Positions 10,149-12,702 of a stretch of 12,702 nucleotides of DNA are shown one piece after another. The DNA lies in NCBI GenBank assembly GCA_964423615.1, contig CAYRFQ010000154.1:1-12702 (forward strand), read 5' to 3'. A program made the position numbers and the translations under genes. The notes under the pieces are model-generated. The model did not search any database. It was not told the DNA's origin and saw only the letters and a list, made by a program, of their open reading frames with translations. The stretch's first letter is position 1, and every line of letters starts with the position of its first letter. This DNA is from CAYRFQ01 sp964423615. Its GTDB lineage: Bacteria > Planctomycetota > Planctomycetia > Gemmatales > Gemmataceae.

Positions 10149-10642
10149 GGCGGACAAACATCAGTTCGGGCGGACAGAAGGTTCAAAAAGTGGCTACTAC
10201 GTTCTCTGTGTAGAGCGTCGAAAGGTCGTGAGCCCTTTGCTTTAACCTGCTTCGGTCCGCCCCAACCGAAGGCGTTTGTGAAGACTCGAGCAACCTCCAA
10301 GGCCAACCCCCAGTTGATTCCCGAGTTTCAGGTAGACTACAACGACCGTTTCCCACTACTGTTTCTCGACCTGTTGTAGTCCGAGGAAACGTCCGCTTTC
10401 TGGTCGGCCAATCTGGTCGTTGGAATCAAAGTCGCCACAACTCGTTTTTTGGGACTTCAAGCAACGACGAGTGTCGAGGAGTCGGAGGGGAAGCGCGAGC
10501 GTGCGTGATTGTTCTCTTGTGTTGGGCGTTGAGGCCCTCAAAACAACGAACTGTGGGGCGATAGCTGTAATCGAAATCTGACCCACCTGAACGCCACTCT
10601 CAAGGTAGGGCCCCTCGCAAATAACACCAACCCGGATGAAAC
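10149..10642. other. Gene-free stretch with inverted repeats
   Basis: No supported gene. Open frames here give no recognisable product. Visible structure includes a 7-bp hairpin CTTCGGT/ACCGAAG at 10250-10271. There are also two interleaved pairings, GACTACAAC/GTTGTAGTC (10335-10343 with 10373-10381) and CGTTTCC/GGAAACG (10347-10353 with 10385-10391). The right end abuts the broken portal gene and may contain unrecognisable prophage debris. Confidence 0.45.
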
Positions 10643-11126
10643 ATGAAGTTCCGACGTGGCGGAGCGGGCAAGATGTTGTTCGCCGAGAGCGCCATGAAAG
10701 TCGACATCCTGTCGCACTCGATGGGCGACCTGGCGGCTCTCTCGGAAGCGAAGGCCACCAACGAAGACATCTGCAACGCCTTCCACGTCCCGATTCCGTT
10801 CATGACCGGCGAGACCAACTTGGCCAACCTCCAGGCGGCCAAAGAGATGCACATGTTACTCGCCATCAAACCCCGCCTACGCCGCCGCGACGACAAACTC
10901 AACGAACGACTCATCCCCATGTTCGACGACTCTGGAAGGCTTTTCGTCACGAGCGAAGACCCCCGTCGGCAACCACGAAAAGGAAGTCGTCGAGCGACAA
11001 ATCCAAGACATCGAACACAACATCCGGAGTATTAACGAAGTCCGCATCGAACGCGGATTACCGCCCGTCCCGTGGGGCGATGGGCCGGTTCCAAGTCAAC
11101 CGGGACAGTTGCCAGAAACAACCTGA
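10643..11126 (+). pseudogene. Phage portal protein remnant, truncated and frameshifted
   Basis: The translation from 10643 resembles the C-terminal part of HK97-type portal proteins, which form the dodecameric DNA channel of tailed-phage heads. It includes ATNEDICNAFHVPIPFMTG, an ETNLANLQAA stretch and LNERLIPMFDDSGRLFV. After SEDP the frame is lost at a run of five Cs (10960-10964). Dropping one C continues the protein in the next frame with INEVRIERGLPPVPWGDGP, a typical portal ending, to TGA at 11124-11126. Only about 160 of the usual 400 or more codons remain. An in-frame TGA at 10637 and the lack of a ribosome binding site show the 5' part is missing. No terminase, protease or capsid gene is beside it. 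The frameshift could be a homopolymer sequencing error; the 5' truncation cannot be explained that way. Confidence 0.75.
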
Positions 11127-11143
11127 AAGAACTTTGAACAACG

Positions 11144-12067
11144 TTAACTCGCCTTGACGGGAGGCTTTGTAGAATTGGGGGCTCTTTGCGGGCCTTCGGA
11201 CGTTGAGAGGTTGGTGGCCATCTTTGACAAGACCTCCCAACGTTTTTCATCATCGAATATCTGGGCGCTGAAAAAATTGGCCAGGAGAAGCTGATGCGTT
11301 TCGATGAGTCTTGCGTGAAAATCACTTAGATTGCTACTAGCCGAAGCGTGCATTTTTAAGTAAATCACCGCGACGTAGTTGATGAGCAGCGACCCCACTG
11401 CGCCAACACATCCGATGATAATTTGTGTTCCAACCACTCCTTGTGTTCGAGCCTCATTTTCTGTTCCAAGTTCTGTACCGAGATATGTGACCAGACCCAG
11501 CACAGTCCCAACGACACTGGCTCCGATTATAATACACCCAATGCCCAAAAGGAAGACCCGATTATTCTCCCGCAAGTTCAGTCCGTAGTACTGTCGCAAT
11601 TGAAATTGGTTAATCCGAAGTAGTTTCTCAGCTCGACGTTGCACTGGATTCACCCTAAACAGACGCAACTCTTTCTCGAATTCAAGCTCCTCTACAATGT
11701 TTGTATGAAAATTTGCAAGGTGATTGGCCGTCAACCAGAGCATCAAACCCATGACAATAACAATAAAAGATAATAAATAATACGCTATTGCTTTGTAATG
11801 TATAGGATTATAAGTTATGACTGTCGTGACGACACATATTATTCCTATCCCAAAAAAAACAGCACCGAAAATCACCCAGAGCTGAGCTATGAGCCTCTCC
11901 TGCTTTGCTCTTTCGATTTGTTCGGAAACGCTCTTCACGGAATCAACTTCTTCAGCCTGGAAGGGGTCGTCACCTTCTTCTCTGCTTTCAGCGACAGCTG
12001 GCTCTCGTGTTGATTCAGACGATTCTTCATACACCGAGGATTGTTCATTGTGGTCTGTGTCTGACAT
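11144..12067 (-). CDS. Four-helix membrane protein, TRADD-N-associated-like
   Basis: The 307-residue product has an acidic, Ser/Glu-rich soluble N-terminus (1-48) and a short charged helix (49-60). Two hydrophobic helices follow at about 61-84 and 93-115. A charged helical linker (about 120-170, including EELEFEKELRLF and RINQFQLRQYY) leads to two more hydrophobic helices (171-196 and 211-237) and a helical C-terminus (240-288). The block from residue 148 to 285 resembles what I remember of the cyanobacterial TRADD-N-associated two-helix membrane domain. That resemblance is order and spacing of 'IN-x-x-Q-x-x-x-Y', glycine-rich helix pair and post-membrane helix; it was not verified by search. 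Proteins with that domain are predicted parts of bacterial immune or cell-death systems. The start at 12067 is preferred to an upstream in-frame ATG at 12112 because GAGGGA sits 6 bases before it. It runs in the same direction as the nuclease remnant and HsdR, and its 3' end meets the portal remnant 17 bases away. Membrane location is solid; defence role is inference. Confidence 0.8.
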   Translation of the reverse strand: MSDTDHNEQSSVYEESSESTREPAVAESREEGDDPFQAEEVDSVKSVSEQIERAKQERLIAQLWVIFGAVFFGIGIICVVTTVITYNPIHYKAIAYYLLSFIVIVMGLMLWLTANHLANFHTNIVEELEFEKELRLFRVNPVQRRAEKLLRINQFQLRQYYGLNLRENNRVFLLGIGCIIIGASVVGTVLGLVTYLGTELGTENEARTQGVVGTQIIIGCVGAVGSLLINYVAVIYLKMHASASSNLSDFHARLIETHQLLLANFFSAQIFDDEKRWEVLSKMATNLSTSEGPQRAPNSTKPPVKAS

Positions 12068-12073
12068 TAATAT

Positions 12074-12079
12074 TCCCTC
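12074..12079 (-). promoter_or_regulatory. Ribosome binding site of the membrane protein gene
   Basis: On the minus strand GAGGGA lies 6 bases before the ATG at 12067-12065. It decides the start in favour of the 307-residue product over the longer frame from 12112. Confidence 0.65.
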
Positions 12080-12116
12080 TAACAAAGCACTCCGTTTCGG
12101 AGTTCCAACCATCGAC

Positions 12117-12485
12117 TCAAGTTCGGTATTTCACAATCTGGATTGTTCTCAACACAACACGGCTCTTCTTTGTTCCTATCCTCCATCTTCCGCTGCTGTT
12201 TTTTCGATCCCCTCTTGCCGTTGGCTTGAGGAGAAGAGTCGAGCCGTAGCCTTGCCTGATCAGCTCCAAATTCACGAACAGTCCATCGGGAACGCGATGG
12301 ACGTAGGCGAGGAGTCGGCGATATTTGTCGGTGGTAGGTTTGGTGCCGTCGTACTTGAGCCAGACCGATTCGCGTTGGAGCAAATTCTTGGTGAACTGGC
12401 TGACTTCGCGACCGTAGAACTCGACCTTCTTTGTCGGATGCACGGTCTCGGTCGTATCGACTTCGATCAACCAAAGCCAAGCGTT
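12117..12485 (-). pseudogene. Staphylococcal-nuclease-like remnant lacking its N-terminus
   Basis: The frame encodes the middle of a thermonuclease (SNase) fold: VDTTETVHPTKKVEFYG, FTKNLL, TDKYRRLLAYV and DGLFVNLELIRQGYG all align with family landmarks. Intact members cleave DNA and RNA with calcium and are usually secreted. The first strand with the calcium-binding DGDT motif and any signal peptide are absent. An in-frame TGA at 12486-12488 closes the frame just before the homology. The family DTPE is DTTE here, and the arginine normally five residues before that Asp appears as Trp. After GYG the sequence stops resembling the family, suggesting a second lesion. The only possible start is a TTG at 12470-12468 inside the domain. 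It sits 23 bases after the HsdR stop. I judge it a decayed gene; an inactive short protein cannot be excluded. Confidence 0.75.
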
Positions 12486-12508
12486 TCATCGAGGAATCTC
12501 CAGATTAC

Positions 12509-12702
12509 TCACGCCGTCTCCGCATTCGCATTAATCTGTTTGATAGCTTTGACCACCTCCTCCGCCTTGTCTGGCCAGATGCCAATCACGCCTTGATCGT
12601 GCATGTCGGTGAAGGGTTGCTCAAACAAGACCTTGGGTTCCATCAAACCATTTTGCACGACGTGGTCGATGATCAAATTGATGAACGTAATCTGTTTCCC
12701 GG
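12509..12702 (-). CDS. hsdR: Type I restriction enzyme R subunit, C-terminal end
   Basis: The last 63 codons of a gene that enters from beyond the right edge are read on the minus strand to TGA at 12511-12509. The sequence ITFINLIIDHVVQNGLMEP, then FEQPFTDMHDQG, then a helical tail with KAIKQINANAE, matches the conserved HsdR C-terminus. In that family the usual form is close to FI-x-LIV-x-HL-x-x-x-G-x-MEP...PFTD...GP. This C-terminal helical domain contacts the methylase (HsdM/HsdS) core of the restriction complex. HsdR is the ATP-driven translocase and endonuclease. The helicase and nuclease domains, and any hsdM and hsdS, must lie outside this window. I see no disruption in the visible part. 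The 23-base spacing to the nuclease remnant suggests the remnant was inserted or left directly behind hsdR. Confidence 0.8.
   Translation of the reverse strand, partial: GKQITFINLIIDHVVQNGLMEPKVLFEQPFTDMHDQGVIGIWPDKAEEVVKAIKQINANAETA

Noticed and set aside
10053..10379. 108-codon plus-strand frame after the giant gene
   Set aside because: It runs straight through the strong terminator hairpin and T tract, so it is unlikely to be translated.
12079..12489. 136-codon minus-strand frame starting with ATG behind HsdR
   Set aside because: It overlaps the SNase homology in another frame; its own product is Arg/Ser-rich with no family resemblance.
11889..12596. Plus-strand open frame of 235 codons
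   Set aside because: It is antisense to the membrane gene, the nuclease remnant and the HsdR end, all of which have recognisable families; its product resembles nothing.

Overview
The window looks like chromosomal DNA of a planctomycete or close relative. This is inferred from a giant secreted-type protein that carries an N-terminal 'LEVLEDR-TAPA' motif near residue 12. That motif is typical of large planctomycete extracellular proteins. The giant protein also combines modules common in that phylum: choice-of-anchor Q beta-helix, CARDB, strings of carboxypeptidase-regulatory-like domains, the 'DPNDI-GP' module and RTX repeats. Base composition looks intermediate, and no rRNA or tRNA was seen. 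Species cannot be named from this window.

Layout. Bases 1-1523 are gene-poor, with one small plausible gene (350-655) ending in a UVR (UvrB/UvrC-type) motif. Bases 1524-10035 hold one giant gene, interrupted on paper by a 100-N assembly gap (2125-2224) inside near-identical 78-bp repeats. Its order is: LEDR motif, beta-helix, choice-of-anchor Q, CARDB, two further beta modules, eight carboxypeptidase-regulatory-like domains, a helical segment bracketed by the only two cysteines seen, a DPNDI module, a fibronectin-like module, and three 151-residue RTX super-repeats. A strong intrinsic terminator follows at 10096-10148.

Bases 10149-10642 hold no recognisable gene. From 10643 the contents change to mobile and defence-type material. 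There is a truncated, frameshifted phage portal remnant (+ strand, 10643-11126). Facing it on the minus strand are a four-helix membrane protein resembling TRADD-N-associated membrane proteins (11144-12067), a beheaded staphylococcal-nuclease-like remnant (12117-12485), and the last 63 codons of a type I restriction HsdR subunit (12509-12702). The HsdR gene enters from beyond the right edge.

How the parts fit. The left two thirds is a self-contained monocistronic locus for a very large, probably surface or extracellular, calcium-binding protein. The right end looks like the downstream edge of a type I restriction-modification locus that has collected an uncharacterised membrane protein, a decayed nuclease and prophage debris. 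The membrane protein beside HsdR is the best candidate for something undescribed. A role in defence is inference from its neighbours and a remembered family resemblance, not something the sequence proves.
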